A DNA stretch of 64,000 nucleotides from an uncultured Bacteroidia bacterium (GTDB lineage Bacteria > Bacteroidota > Bacteroidia > Bacteroidales > F082): NCBI GenBank assembly GCA_902800965.1, contig CADCGK010000002.1:186001-250000 (forward strand), read 5' to 3'. The notes below the pieces were generated by a model. That model was not told the DNA's origin. It searched no databases and worked only from the letters and a program-made list of their open reading frames with translations. A program made the position numbers and the translations under genes. This document shows, one piece after another, positions 33,765 to 42,882 of this stretch; within the stretch, counting starts at the first letter, position 1; every line of letters starts with the position of its first letter.

Positions 33765-35723
33765 ATGAAACTTGACTCCAAAATACCTGCCGGTCCGCTC
33801 GCTGAAAAATGGACCAACTATAAAGCCTCGCAGAAGCTGGTCAACCCAGCCAACAAGCGCAAACTCGACATTATTGTAGTAGGTACAGGCTTGGCAGGCG
33901 CCTCGGCTGCCGCCTCGTTGGGTGCCATGGGCTTCAACGTTGATATCTTCTGCATTCAAGACTCGCCCCGTCGCGCCCACAGCATCGCTGCCCAAGGCGG
34001 CATCAACGCGGCCAAGAACTACCAAAACGACGGCGACAGCGTGGAGCGCCTCTTCCGCGACACCATCAAAGGTGGCGACTACCGCGCCCGAGAGGCCAAC
34101 GTCTATCGTTTGGCCGAAGTCAGCGGCGCCATCATCGACCAATGTGTAGCACAAGGCGTGCCTTTCGCACGCGACTACGGAGGACTGCTTGACAACCGCT
34201 CCTTCGGTGGCGCACAGGTCAGCAGAACCTTTTATGCCAAAGGCCAGACGGGACAGCAACTGTTGTTAGGTGCATATGGTGCTTTGAGTCGTGAAATCGC
34301 ACGTGGCACTGTGAAGTTGCACACGCGTAGCGAGATGATGGACTTGGTCGTGGTGGACGGCCGTGCCCGAGGCATCATCGTCCGCAACCTCGTCACTGGT
34401 GACTTGGAACGCTATGCAGCCCACGCGGTGGTATTGGCCACTGGCGGCTATGGCAACCTCTATTATCTTTCCACCAATGCCATGAACAGCAACGGCAGTG
34501 CAGCTTGGATCTGCCACCGTAGAGGAGCTGCCTTCGCCAACCCTTGTTATGTTCAAATCCACCCCACCTGCATCCCTGTCCACGGCGACTACCAGAGCAA
34601 GCTCACGCTGATGAGCGAGAGCCTCCGTAACGACGGCCGCATCTGGGTGCCTAAGAAAAAAGAAGATGCCGAAGCCATCCGTGCCGGCAAGTTGAAGCCT
34701 ACCGAAATACCCGAAGAGAACCGTGACTACTACCTGGAGCGCCGCTATCCAGCCTTTGGCAACCTCGTCCCACGCGACGTTGCCTCTCGCGCCGCCAAGG
34801 AACGCTGCGACGCAGGCTACGGCGTAGGCACGGGCTATGCCGTCTATCTCGACTTTGCCGATGCCATCCAACGTCTAGGCAAGGATGTCGTTGAACAGAA
34901 ATACGGCAACCTCTTCCAGATGTACCAGAAGATTACCGACGAAAACCCCTACGAGACCCCGATGATGATCTACCCCGCCATCCACTACACCATGGGCGGT
35001 CTCTGGGTGGACTACGAGCTGCAGACCACCATCCCTGGGCTCTTCGCCGCTGGCGAAGCCAACTTCAGCGACCACGGCGCCAACCGTCTCGGTGCCTCCG
35101 CCTTGATGCAAGGCTTGGCCGATGGTTATTTCGTGCTGCCTTATACCATGCAAAACTATCTCGCCGACCAGATCTATGTGGGGAAGATTTCGGCTACATC
35201 GCCGGAATTTGATGCGGCGGAAGAGGCGGTACGGCAACGCATCAACCGTTTGTTAGAAATCGGATGTGTAGAGACGCGCCATGGCACGTCTCTACAGACC
35301 GTGGATCATTTCCACAAGGCTTTAGGCAAGATCATGTGGGAATACTGCGGCATGGCCCGCAACACGGAGAGCTTAACGAAGGCCAAACAGCTGGTCAAAG
35401 AGCTGGAAGACGAGTTCTGGAAATCCGTCTTCATCCCTGGCTCGGCCAACGAGTTCAACCCCGAGTTGGAAAAGGCCTGCCGTTTGGAAGACTATTTCGA
35501 GCTGGCGCAGCTCGTCATCGACGATGCCATGCATCGTGAGGAATCATGCGGCGGTCATTTCCGCACTGAGCACCAGACCGAGGATGGCGAGACCCTCCGC
35601 GACGACGAACACTTCATGTATGTCGCCGCATGGGAATACCACGGTCACGGTCAACCCGAGACCATGGAAAAAGAACCACTAGTATATGAACATATTAAGA
35701 TAGCAAATCGAAACTATAAATAA
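33765..35723 (+). CDS. frdA: Fumarate reductase/succinate dehydrogenase flavoprotein
   Basis: The 652-aa catalytic subunit. It carries the FAD dinucleotide motif [19 protein letters not shown], the flavinylation site [15 protein letters not shown] and the dicarboxylate-binding region [19 protein letters not shown], followed by PRDVASRA. The C-terminal capping region contains the active-site-associated [16 protein letters not shown]. Residues about 501-511 ([11 protein letters not shown]) come from an in-frame 30-bp palindrome. They fall between NRLLEIG and VDHFHKALG, where homologues have a short linker. It should be functional unless the insert disturbs folding. Confidence 0.94.
   Translation: MKLDSKIPAGPLAEKWTNYKASQKLVNPANKRKLDIIVVGTGLAGASAAASLGAMGFNVDIFCIQDSPRRAHSIAAQGGINAAKNYQNDGDSVERLFRDTIKGGDYRAREANVYRLAEVSGAIIDQCVAQGVPFARDYGGLLDNRSFGGAQVSRTFYAKGQTGQQLLLGAYGALSREIARGTVKLHTRSEMMDLVVVDGRARGIIVRNLVTGDLERYAAHAVVLATGGYGNLYYLSTNAMNSNGSAAWICHRRGAAFANPCYVQIHPTCIPVHGDYQSKLTLMSESLRNDGRIWVPKKKEDAEAIRAGKLKPTEIPEENRDYYLERRYPAFGNLVPRDVASRAAKERCDAGYGVGTGYAVYLDFADAIQRLGKDVVEQKYGNLFQMYQKITDENPYETPMMIYPAIHYTMGGLWVDYELQTTIPGLFAAGEANFSDHGANRLGASALMQGLADGYFVLPYTMQNYLADQIYVGKISATSPEFDAAEEAVRQRINRLLEIGCVETRHGTSLQTVDHFHKALGKIMWEYCGMARNTESLTKAKQLVKELEDEFWKSVFIPGSANEFNPELEKACRLEDYFELAQLVIDDAMHREESCGGHFRTEHQTEDGETLRDDEHFMYVAAWEYHGHGQPETMEKEPLVYEHIKIANRNYK
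35267..35296. repeat. 30-bp palindrome inside frdA
   Basis: TGTAGAGACG, CGCCATGGCA, CGTCTCTACA: a 30-bp dyad with one mismatched pair, inserted in frame. The TAGAGACG...CGTCTCTA palindrome is known as a dispersed repeat in various bacteria. Confidence 0.85.
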
Positions 35724-35729
35724 CAACAG

Positions 35730-35753
35730 GTGGATTGCTTCGCTACGCTCGCA
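35730..35753. repeat. Dispersed dyad repeat after frdA
   Basis: ATTGCTTCGCTACGCTCGCAAT, flanked by GG and GACG. Relative of 17584-17609, here on the opposite strand, in the frdA-frdB spacer. Confidence 0.65.
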
Positions 35754-35767
35754 ATGACGCGAAGCAG

Positions 35768-35791
35768 CAACTGAACAACTGAACAACTGAA
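35768..35791. repeat. 8-nt tandem repeat before frdB
   Basis: CAACTGAA three times, ending four bases before the frdB ATG and therefore covering its ribosome-binding region. Confidence 0.8.
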
Positions 35792-35795
35792 AACT

Positions 35796-36587
35796 ATGAA
35801 CTTCACCCTCCATATCTGGCGGCAGGAATGCGCCAATGCCAAGGGACACTTCGAGACCTATAAGATTGAAAACATCAGTCCCGACTGTTCCTTCCTCGAA
35901 ATGCTCGACATCCTGAACGAGCAACTCATTACTGGCTCAACTCCCCACTCCTCACTCCTCACTCCTCACTCCCCAATCTCCCATCCCGTCTGCTTCGACA
36001 ACGACTGTCGCGAAGGCATCTGCGGCATGTGCGGATTATACATCAACGGTCGCCCACATGGCAACGACGACGGCATCACCACCTGCCAGCTCCACATGCG
36101 CAAGTTCAAGGATGGAGACGACATCTGGATTGAACCATGGCGTGCCAAGGCCTTCCCCGTCATCCGCGACCTAGTGGTGGATCGTTCCGCCTTCGACAAG
36201 ATCATCCAGGCTGGAGGCTATATCAGCACCACTACGGGAGGCGTCCCTGATGCCAACACCATCCCCATTTCCAAACATGCTGCCGACATGGCCATGGATG
36301 CGGCCTCGTGTATCGGCTGTGGTGCCTGCGTGGCGGCATGTAAGAACGCCAGCGCCATGCTGTTCGTGGGGGCCAAAGTCAGCCACTTGGCTTTGTTGCC
36401 GCAGGGCAAAATCGAAGCCGCCGACCGTGTAAAGAAGATGGTCTCCAAAATGGATGAGTTAGGTTTCGGCAGCTGTACCAACACCTACGCCTGTGAAGCA
36501 GAGTGTCCGAAGCTCATCAAAAGGCAGAATATCTCCATGCTAAACAGGCAGTGGATCAGCGCTTTATTAGGGAGAGACAAAAAGTAA
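35796..36587 (+). CDS. frdB: Fumarate reductase/succinate dehydrogenase iron-sulfur subunit
   Basis: The 263-aa electron-transfer subunit. The 2Fe-2S ligands are in [14 protein letters not shown] plus a later Cys in TTCQLHM. The ferredoxin-type clusters use [13 protein letters not shown] and [13 protein letters not shown]. Residues 49-62 ([14 protein letters not shown]) are encoded by a 7-nt tandem repeat lying between NEQLI and the first cluster, where homologues have a short variable loop. Third gene of the frd operon. Confidence 0.94.
   Translation: MNFTLHIWRQECANAKGHFETYKIENISPDCSFLEMLDILNEQLITGSTPHSSLLTPHSPISHPVCFDNDCREGICGMCGLYINGRPHGNDDGITTCQLHMRKFKDGDDIWIEPWRAKAFPVIRDLVVDRSAFDKIIQAGGYISTTTGGVPDANTIPISKHAADMAMDAASCIGCGACVAACKNASAMLFVGAKVSHLALLPQGKIEAADRVKKMVSKMDELGFGSCTNTYACEAECPKLIKRQNISMLNRQWISALLGRDKK
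35940..35981. repeat. Heptanucleotide repeat inside frdB
   Basis: Units ACTCCCC, ACTCCTC three times, ACTCCCC, AATCTCC. In frame (42 bases, 14 codons). Same unit as the repeat at 56730-56764. Confidence 0.85.
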
Positions 36588-36591
36588 CACC

Positions 36592-38124
36592 TCAACTTCC
36601 CCAATTGTCCCTGTCCAGACTCCGGTAATTAATGGCCTCTGCCAAATGACCATATTGGATGTTCTCGCTGTCATCCAAATCGGCAATGGTACGGGCAACT
36701 TTCAAGATCCTGTCGTACGCCCTGGCAGAAAGGCCCAACCGCTGCATGGCATTACGCAAAGCCTCCTGGCTGCGTTGATCCAGCACACAATAGCGCTGCA
36801 ACAGTTTCGTTGTCATCTGGGCATTGGCGTATATTCCCGGGAACTCCTTGAACCGCAACTCCTGTATCTTCCTTGCCTTGATCACCCGTTTGCGAATCTC
36901 CACACTCGGCTCGCCACGGCGTGTATCCGACAACTCATTGTACGGGACCGGCAAAACTTCAACGTGTAAGTCGATACGGTCCATCAAAGGACCTGAGATC
37001 TTGTTCAGGTATTTCTGAACCTCTCCTGGCTTGCAAACACATTCGCGGTCGGGATGGTTGTAATAGCCACAGGGACAAGGATTCATGGCAGCCACCAGCA
37101 TGAAGTTGGCAGGGAAGCACACCGACATCTTGGCGCGAGAGATGGTAATCTCCCGATCTTCCATCGGCTGTCTTAATATCTCAAGCGTATGTCGTTGTAT
37201 TTCAGGGACTTCGTCAAGAAAAAGTACACCATTATTGGCCAAACTAATTTCCCCAGGCTGAGGGAAAGAGCCGCCGCCACAAAGACCTGCGTCAGAGATG
37301 GAATGATGCGGACTGCGGAAAGGGCGTGTAGTAAGCAACGTCTTGTTTTTCCCCATCAGTCCAGCCACAGAATGGATTTTGGTCGTCTCCAACGCCTCGG
37401 CCAAGGTCATGGGCGGCAAAATGCTCGGTAACCTTCTGGCTAACATGGTCTTGCCTGATCCTGGACTGCCGATGAGCAGTACATTATGAGAGCCAGCGGC
37501 CGCAATTTCCAAGGCGCGTTTGATGTTTTCCTGACCTTTCACATCCTGAAAATCAAATGCATAGTTATCCTCTTGGATCAGGCTATCCAAATCCACATGC
37601 TCAGGCTCAATCGTCGTTTTTCCATTCAGAAAATCAACGACTTGCGTCAGGTTCTCTGCACCAATAACATCGATGCCGTCCACCACTGCGGCTTCCAGAG
37701 CATTCTCCTTGGGGACGATGATCCCTTTATAGCCAGCTTTCTTTGCCTGAATCGCCATGGGGAGCACGCCTCTGATAGGATTCAAATTCCCGTCAAGCGA
37801 TAGCTCTCCCATGATAACATACTGATCTAACAGTGAAACACTTACCTGTTCAGAAACCGCCATGACGCCGATAGCCAGCGGCAGATCGTATGCCGCGCCT
37901 TCTTTGCGTATGTCGGCAGGTGCCATATTAATGGTAATGCGTTTCTTGGGGAATTTGTAACCCAAGTTAGAGAAAGAGGCAATGATACGTTGATGACTCT
38001 CTTTCACCGAGTTATCGGGAAGACCGACCATGAAAAACTGAATTCCTTTATCGGAATTCACCTCTATTGTAACTATTATAGCGTTGATGCCGATAATAGC
38101 ACATCCAAATGTTTTTACTAACAT
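36592..38124 (-). CDS. yifB: YifB/ComM-family Mg-chelatase-like AAA+ ATPase
   Basis: A 510-aa protein with an N-terminal Lon-protease-like ChlI domain (residues 20-140), a central AAA+ domain with Walker A LIGSPGSGKTMLARRLP and Walker B NGVLFLDEVPE, and the C-terminal Mg-chelatase domain (DQRSQEALRNAMQRLGLSAR). ComM acts as a branch-migration helicase in natural transformation of some bacteria; its role here is inferred. Convergent with frdB, four bases apart. Confidence 0.92.
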   Translation of the reverse strand: MLVKTFGCAIIGINAIIVTIEVNSDKGIQFFMVGLPDNSVKESHQRIIASFSNLGYKFPKKRITINMAPADIRKEGAAYDLPLAIGVMAVSEQVSVSLLDQYVIMGELSLDGNLNPIRGVLPMAIQAKKAGYKGIIVPKENALEAAVVDGIDVIGAENLTQVVDFLNGKTTIEPEHVDLDSLIQEDNYAFDFQDVKGQENIKRALEIAAAGSHNVLLIGSPGSGKTMLARRLPSILPPMTLAEALETTKIHSVAGLMGKNKTLLTTRPFRSPHHSISDAGLCGGGSFPQPGEISLANNGVLFLDEVPEIQRHTLEILRQPMEDREITISRAKMSVCFPANFMLVAAMNPCPCGYYNHPDRECVCKPGEVQKYLNKISGPLMDRIDLHVEVLPVPYNELSDTRRGEPSVEIRKRVIKARKIQELRFKEFPGIYANAQMTTKLLQRYCVLDQRSQEALRNAMQRLGLSARAYDRILKVARTIADLDDSENIQYGHLAEAINYRSLDRDNWGS

Positions 38125-38149
38125 AGCAATTATTAAATTTTTACAGCAA

Positions 38150-38157
38150 CAAAGATA
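38150..38157 (-). promoter_or_regulatory. -7 box of yifB
   Basis: TATCTTTG on the minus strand, 25 bases before the yifB ATG. Confidence 0.65.
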
Positions 38158-38199
38158 TATTAATTATTTATATATTGTTACTATAAAAACAAAAAACAG

Positions 38200-39213
38200 C
38201 TATTTTTTGGGTTTATAACCTGATTCTTGGAAGATTAATTGAAGGTCTTTTTCGCTCATCAAATCCTGAAGCGACATATCATGCGAGCCAGCAAAAGACC
38301 TCACAATATGCAGCCCGAGGAACTCACCGAGACGAGGAGGTGCTTCGTGGCTATACTCATTCGTAAAGGGGCCATCGGCAAAAAACGTCCTGAACAGCTC
38401 GAAATCAGAAGCATAGAGACCTTGGTTGCCGACAATGTCCGCCCAAAGGTTCCCTTCGTTTTCTTCAGCCCAGTTCAACTGCTCGTTGGTATAACCCAAC
38501 AGCACTTCGTCAGAGATGGAGGGATACATTGCCTCGATGAAATAGTACATCTTACCAGCATCAATCATCTCTTCCAAAAGATTGGATTGTTTATGATCTT
38601 GACGGATGTATGTCAGATACAGCTCGTGGGCCAGATCCTTGGCAATGTTCATGCTATTGGTGCGTTGCGCCCTATATTTGGGCATGCCAATCATGTCGTA
38701 AATGACATCACCATCCAGATACCAGTCAAGGGAAACCACCACGGCATCCTCAAAAACCATGACTGCTGGGCTTTCGGGATCGACTCCGGAAACACAGGTA
38801 TAGACGTGATTGGGAAGTGTAATCTTTGGATAATAATAGTTGAAATGCTGATACACGGCGCCTACCATATCACGGACCACAGTCAGATCAGGATATGCGA
38901 TTTTAACCTTTCGATAAAGATTGACGCTCAAGGAATCCATCGCAAAATCTCTCAAGTATTTCACTGCATCGGGGTTGCTCAGGTCGCCATTCAAGAAAGG
39001 CTTGTAATTCGACTGAATCTCCATTAGTTGCTGTTGGAAACGAGCTGTATCCAAGTTGAAAAGAACTTCCTCGTACCGGTCCATCACCAATTGGGGAGCG
39101 GGACCCATACGAACATCAAGTTTCTTTTTGTATTCGGGCTTATTGCTGCCACAAGCAACGAGGCAAAAGAGCGCCAAAAACGGCAGGAACTTTGAAAACA
39201 CTATGCTTTTCAT
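38200..39213 (-). CDS. gldB: GldB-like lipoprotein
   Basis: A 337-aa lipoprotein with lipobox LVAC (Cys21). The body resembles GldB, a lipoprotein first found through gliding motility in Flavobacteriia and widespread in non-gliding Bacteroidales. Supporting stretches are RYEEVLFNLD, SVNLYRKVKIAYPDL, the central VYQHFNYYYPKITLPNHVYT and the putative metal-binding-like AHELYLTYIR. The homologue's exact function is unknown; a zinc-peptidase-like fold has been suggested for the family. Single gene with its own promoter. Confidence 0.75.
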   Translation of the reverse strand: MKSIVFSKFLPFLALFCLVACGSNKPEYKKKLDVRMGPAPQLVMDRYEEVLFNLDTARFQQQLMEIQSNYKPFLNGDLSNPDAVKYLRDFAMDSLSVNLYRKVKIAYPDLTVVRDMVGAVYQHFNYYYPKITLPNHVYTCVSGVDPESPAVMVFEDAVVVSLDWYLDGDVIYDMIGMPKYRAQRTNSMNIAKDLAHELYLTYIRQDHKQSNLLEEMIDAGKMYYFIEAMYPSISDEVLLGYTNEQLNWAEENEGNLWADIVGNQGLYASDFELFRTFFADGPFTNEYSHEAPPRLGEFLGLHIVRSFAGSHDMSLQDLMSEKDLQLIFQESGYKPKK

Positions 39214-39230
39214 GGATTGAATTCTTTTTG

Positions 39231-39238
39231 CAAAATTA
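39231..39238 (-). promoter_or_regulatory. -7 box of gldB-like gene
   Basis: TAATTTTG on the minus strand, 17 bases before the ATG. Confidence 0.6.
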
Positions 39239-39268
39239 AAAAAAATGCGTTTTCAATCAAAATTGTTG

Positions 39269-39276
39269 TATCTTTG
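39269..39276 (+). promoter_or_regulatory. -7 box of udp
   Basis: TATCTTTG followed by C, 35 bases before the ATG at 39312. Confidence 0.65.
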
Positions 39277-39311
39277 CATAATTAATAAGGAAAAAACTAA
39301 CATTTCAACAA

Positions 39312-40190
39312 ATGAATCAAGCAATTCCAGCTTCCCAACTCGTGTTGAACAACGAAGGCGCCGTTTATCACCTCGCCCTTCATCCCGAGGAACTCGCCGA
39401 CGACGTCATCCTCGTCGGAGACCCCGGGCGTGCCGACATGATCGCTTCCTATTTTGAAAAGATCGAAGTCAAGCGTCAGAACCGCGAATTATGGAGCCGC
39501 ACCGGCTATTATAACGGGAAAAGAATCACCGTATTGTCCACTGGCATGGGTACCGACAATATCGACATCGTCATGAATGAGTTGGACACATTGGCCAATA
39601 TCAATCTCAAAACCCGCATGCCCAAAGAAGAGCACCGTTCCTTGAACCTTATCCGCCTAGGGACCTCTGGCGCCTTGCAGGCCGACATACCAGTGGAAGA
39701 CAGCTATGTAGCCACCCGGTATGCCATCGGCTTGGATGGATTGATTTACTTTTATGAGAAGAACCGTGAAGTGAACGAGATTGCCATGCGCGATGCCTTC
39801 ATCGAACAGATGGATTATCCCAAAGACCTGCCGATGCCTTACGTGGTTGAAGGATCAAAGGCCTTGTTTGACCGTCTCGGACAAGGCTACTACCAAGGCC
39901 TCACTGCCACAGCACCTGGTTTTTATGGTCCACAAGGCAGGACGCTTCGCATGAAGCTTTCCTATCCCGAAAACAACCGCAAAATCGAAGCGTTCAGTTA
40001 TCAAGGTTGGAAAGTCTGCAACTTCGAGATGGAGTCGTCCGCATTATATGGATTGGGAAAGATGATGGGGCACAATTGTCTGACCATTTGTGCCGTGATA
40101 GCAAACAGGGTAAGCGAGAAATTCTGCGTCGACTATCATCCATATATTGAGAAACTTGTGATCAACACCTTAAACCGTTTATCCGACTGA
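39312..40190 (+). CDS. udp: Uridine phosphorylase-type nucleoside phosphorylase
   Basis: A 292-aa cytoplasmic enzyme of the nucleoside phosphorylase I family, which splits uridine with phosphate. The phosphate-binding motif is VILVGDPGRADMIASYF. The nucleoside-binding segments are LSTGMGTDNIDIVMNELD, IRLGTSGALQADIP and CNFEMESSALYGLGKMMGH (the ribose Glu-Met-Glu motif). Longer than E. coli Udp (253 aa), as usual for Bacteroidota homologues. Purine or other pyrimidine nucleosides cannot be excluded as substrates. Confidence 0.88.
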   Translation: MNQAIPASQLVLNNEGAVYHLALHPEELADDVILVGDPGRADMIASYFEKIEVKRQNRELWSRTGYYNGKRITVLSTGMGTDNIDIVMNELDTLANINLKTRMPKEEHRSLNLIRLGTSGALQADIPVEDSYVATRYAIGLDGLIYFYEKNREVNEIAMRDAFIEQMDYPKDLPMPYVVEGSKALFDRLGQGYYQGLTATAPGFYGPQGRTLRMKLSYPENNRKIEAFSYQGWKVCNFEMESSALYGLGKMMGHNCLTICAVIANRVSEKFCVDYHPYIEKLVINTLNRLSD

Positions 40191-40258
40191 AAACGGATTT
40201 TTGTTGATAATTTTTTGAGAATTATTAAATTATTTTATTGAGGTCTCAAATAATTATT

Positions 40259-40266
40259 TAATTTTG
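40259..40266 (+). promoter_or_regulatory. -7 box of the OmpA-like pair
   Basis: TAATTTTG followed by C, leaving a long AT-rich leader of about 60 bases before the ATG at 40334. Such leaders are common for strongly expressed outer-membrane proteins. Confidence 0.6.
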
Positions 40267-40333
40267 CAGCGAATTTCGATATGTAGCACATATTTTATAT
40301 TTAATTTATTATAAACCTAAAATTAACAAAACA

Positions 40334-41479
40334 ATGAAAAAAGCAATTGTAACCCTTAGTGTTATTTTGCTGACTGCTATGTCAGTTTATGCTGGTGGTG
40401 ACAACACTGGTCGTCCCATCCACGGCAGATTCGCACAAAACTGGTTTATTGATGCTACTGGTACCATCAACGCATGGCAAGGCAGCGACAGATCAGCTTT
40501 GGTTGATTTCAACACCATTTACTACAAAAACGCAGCTGGTGATTTCGGTCGCTGGGGCGGTTCCTTCAGAATCGGTAAGTTGGTCAGCCCTACTATGGCT
40601 CTCAGACTTGCTGCTGACATGAACCAGGCCACCAACATGTACGGTGACTTCATCTTCGAAAGCGTTCACTTCGACGTCATGCTGAGCCTTATGGATTGGC
40701 TGGGCGGCTACAGAGACAACAGAGTCTACAGAATGATCCCTTACTTTGGTTTCGGCGTTGCCGGTCATGCTGATGACTGGTTCCAAATCAAGGAACTCAA
40801 CAAGGAATACTGCGCTGTTCTCGGTCTCCAGAACAACTTCAGACTTGGCAGATATTTCGACCTCCACTTGGACCTCCAAGCCACTGCTCCTAAATGGTCT
40901 ATTGAATCCAACTCTCCGAGATATGACAAGCGTTTGGTGCACTTCAACTTCTCCGGTGGCCTCGGCCTCACCTGCTACCTCGGTGGCCGTCACTTCGACC
41001 TCGTCGAAGCTTGCCCAGAAGTCAACTGCCCAGAAGTTAACTGCCCAGAAGCTACCGACTGCAGCTCATACCTCAGCCAGATCGAAGCTCTCCAAGCCAG
41101 AATCAAGGAACTTGAAAACCAAGGTCCTGAAGTCATCAACAATCCTTGCGAAAACATCGAGAGCGCTCCGTTCTCCATCTTCTTCAACAGAGATTCTTAT
41201 GAGTTCAGAGACAGCAGAGATCTCAAGAACCTCGAAGCTCTTGCCCAAGCTGCCAAGGCCAACAACTACAAGATCAATCTGAGAGGTACCTGCGACGACG
41301 CTACCGCTACCAGCGAATACAACAAGAAACTTGCTGAAAACCGCTGCAACAAGGTCAAGGCTGAACTCGTGAAACTTGGTGTTGCTGAAAACAACATCAC
41401 TACCGATGCCGTCGGTGGCGTCCACGAAGTGACTCCTGCCGAACACAACCGTCGCGTCCTCATCACTTTCTCAAAGTAA
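40334..41479 (+). CDS. OmpA-family outer-membrane protein, first paralogue
   Basis: A 381-aa protein: Sec signal peptide (MKKAIVTLSVILLTAMSVYA), an N-terminal beta-barrel of about 200 residues, a Cys/Pro linker with repeats of CPEVN (three copies at 15-nt periodicity), a short coiled coil (YLSQIEALQARIKELEN) and an OmpA peptidoglycan-binding domain. In that domain the usual GHTD...RRA residues read GTCD and ENRC, so the peptidoglycan-binding Asp and Arg are kept but two Cys residues flank them. Codon use is strongly biased (AGA and CTC-rich), suggesting high expression. Followed by a paralogue 20 bases later. Confidence 0.9.
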   Translation: MKKAIVTLSVILLTAMSVYAGGDNTGRPIHGRFAQNWFIDATGTINAWQGSDRSALVDFNTIYYKNAAGDFGRWGGSFRIGKLVSPTMALRLAADMNQATNMYGDFIFESVHFDVMLSLMDWLGGYRDNRVYRMIPYFGFGVAGHADDWFQIKELNKEYCAVLGLQNNFRLGRYFDLHLDLQATAPKWSIESNSPRYDKRLVHFNFSGGLGLTCYLGGRHFDLVEACPEVNCPEVNCPEATDCSSYLSQIEALQARIKELENQGPEVINNPCENIESAPFSIFFNRDSYEFRDSRDLKNLEALAQAAKANNYKINLRGTCDDATATSEYNKKLAENRCNKVKAELVKLGVAENNITTDAVGGVHEVTPAEHNRRVLITFSK

Positions 41480-41499
41480 TCTAACACTTAAAACTAAAA

Positions 41500-42744
41500 A
41501 TGAAACGATTCATTATTGTATCGAGCCTCATCCTATTCTCAGCAGTTAATGCTATTGCAGGGGGGCGTATCGACTCGGTGCGTTATCTGACTTCAACATT
41601 TGGCCAAAACTGGTTCATTACCGCCAATGGTAGTGTTAACTGGTGGCAAGGGTCGGATAGAAATCCAGCCGGCAACTATACCGCCCTGAATGGACCCTCT
41701 TTCGGTGGTAGTTTAGGTCTCGGCAAATGGATCAATCATAACATCGCACTGCGCCTCTCCTACGATATCAACCAAGGTCAAAGCTTTATTAATGGAAGAC
41801 ATATCAATCTTACTGGTATCAACTTCCTTTATGGCGATGACCCGGTAGCAGATGAGAATGATCACTTCAAAACAAAGTTCATGTACCATAACCTGCATGG
41901 GGATGTGCTGGTGAGTCCTATCGACTTCTTCCAGGGCTATTACAACCCGAACAGGGTTTATACCCCAGTGTTGTTTATGGGTATGGGTGTCGCTTGTGTC
42001 TCAGAACATTTGTTTGTCCTGCAGTCACTGATCAACAAGGAAAAACGTAACTTCGAGTTCTCGTTTGATGCAGGTCTGATGAACAACTTCAGACTGAACA
42101 ACTACTTCGACCTTAACCTCTCCTTCATCTGGTCAGCACAAGAATGGCACATTGACTCATGGTACTATGAATCTGGAGTGTATGACAACGACGCTCAAAG
42201 ACCTAGATTCGCTGACTTCAACTACTCAGCACAACTGGGCCTCACTTGGTATCCTGGTGGCAGAATCTATGAACTTCCTTACAACTACGAAAAGGAGATG
42301 AAGGAATTCAGAGAACGCATCAAGTATCTTGAAGATGAACTTGGCAAGAAGCCTGCCGAAATCCACGACACAATCTTCCAGTTCGTCAATGTCACCGATA
42401 CCGTCAGTGAGATCGTGAGCTTCCCGTTCTCCATCTTCTTCCACAGAGATTCCTATCAACTTATGTCAAGAAGAGATCTTGTCAACTTGAGAGAAATCGC
42501 TAATGTGGCTCTTGAAAAAGGATGGAAGATCCGTCTGAGAGGTTCGTGCGACAGTGCTACAGCCACACCGGCCTACAACCAACGCCTTTCCGAAAACCGT
42601 TGCCGTAAAATCCAAATGGAACTGATGGAAATGGGTGTCCCGGAAGATCAAATGATTTTGGTGCCAGTGGGCGGCGTCAAAGAATTGGATCCTACAGAAT
42701 ACGACCGTCGTGTTTTGATAGAACTGGTGAAAAACGCCAAGTAG
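41500..42744 (+). CDS. OmpA-family outer-membrane protein, second paralogue
   Basis: A 414-aa paralogue with a signal peptide (MKRFIIVSSLILFSAVNAIA), barrel strands ending in aromatic residues (FNYSAQLGLTWYPGGRIYEL), a coiled-coil linker (EMKEFRERIKYLEDELGKK) and a C-terminal OmpA domain with the same Cys pair (GSCDSATAT and ENRC). It lacks the CPEVN repeats of the first paralogue. It is read from the promoter upstream of the first gene and ends at a strong terminator. The pair may tether the outer membrane to peptidoglycan. Confidence 0.9.
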   Translation: MKRFIIVSSLILFSAVNAIAGGRIDSVRYLTSTFGQNWFITANGSVNWWQGSDRNPAGNYTALNGPSFGGSLGLGKWINHNIALRLSYDINQGQSFINGRHINLTGINFLYGDDPVADENDHFKTKFMYHNLHGDVLVSPIDFFQGYYNPNRVYTPVLFMGMGVACVSEHLFVLQSLINKEKRNFEFSFDAGLMNNFRLNNYFDLNLSFIWSAQEWHIDSWYYESGVYDNDAQRPRFADFNYSAQLGLTWYPGGRIYELPYNYEKEMKEFRERIKYLEDELGKKPAEIHDTIFQFVNVTDTVSEIVSFPFSIFFHRDSYQLMSRRDLVNLREIANVALEKGWKIRLRGSCDSATATPAYNQRLSENRCRKIQMELMEMGVPEDQMILVPVGGVKELDPTEYDRRVLIELVKNAK

Positions 42745-42765
42745 TATCAAGTCAAAAAAACGTTA

Positions 42766-42806
42766 ATCAAAGGCTGATGGATTTCCATCGGCCTTTGATT
42801 TTTTTT
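42766..42806 (+). terminator. Intrinsic terminator of the OmpA-like pair
   Basis: ATCAAAGGCTGATGG, loop ATTT, CCATCGGCCTTTGAT, then T-rich tract. A 15-bp stem with one mismatch. Confidence 0.88.
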
Positions 42807-42838
42807 GCCGTTTTACCACGTTATTCAAAAATGATTCT

Positions 42839-42846
42839 TATTTTTG
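42839..42846 (+). promoter_or_regulatory. -7 box of the 241-aa outer-membrane protein gene
   Basis: TATTTTTG, 36 bases before the ATG at 42883. Confidence 0.6.
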
Positions 42847-42882
42847 TAGTGTAATACGAACAACATTAAAAACGATCACAAC

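Noticed and set aside
26575..35981. CRISPR array as explanation of the short repeats
   Set aside because: The units are 7-8 nt and directly adjacent, without spacers, and there are no cas genes.
33765..36587. Interrupted frdA and frdB as pseudogenes
   Set aside because: The repeat insertions keep frame and all cofactor and active-site motifs are present, so both genes are called intact.
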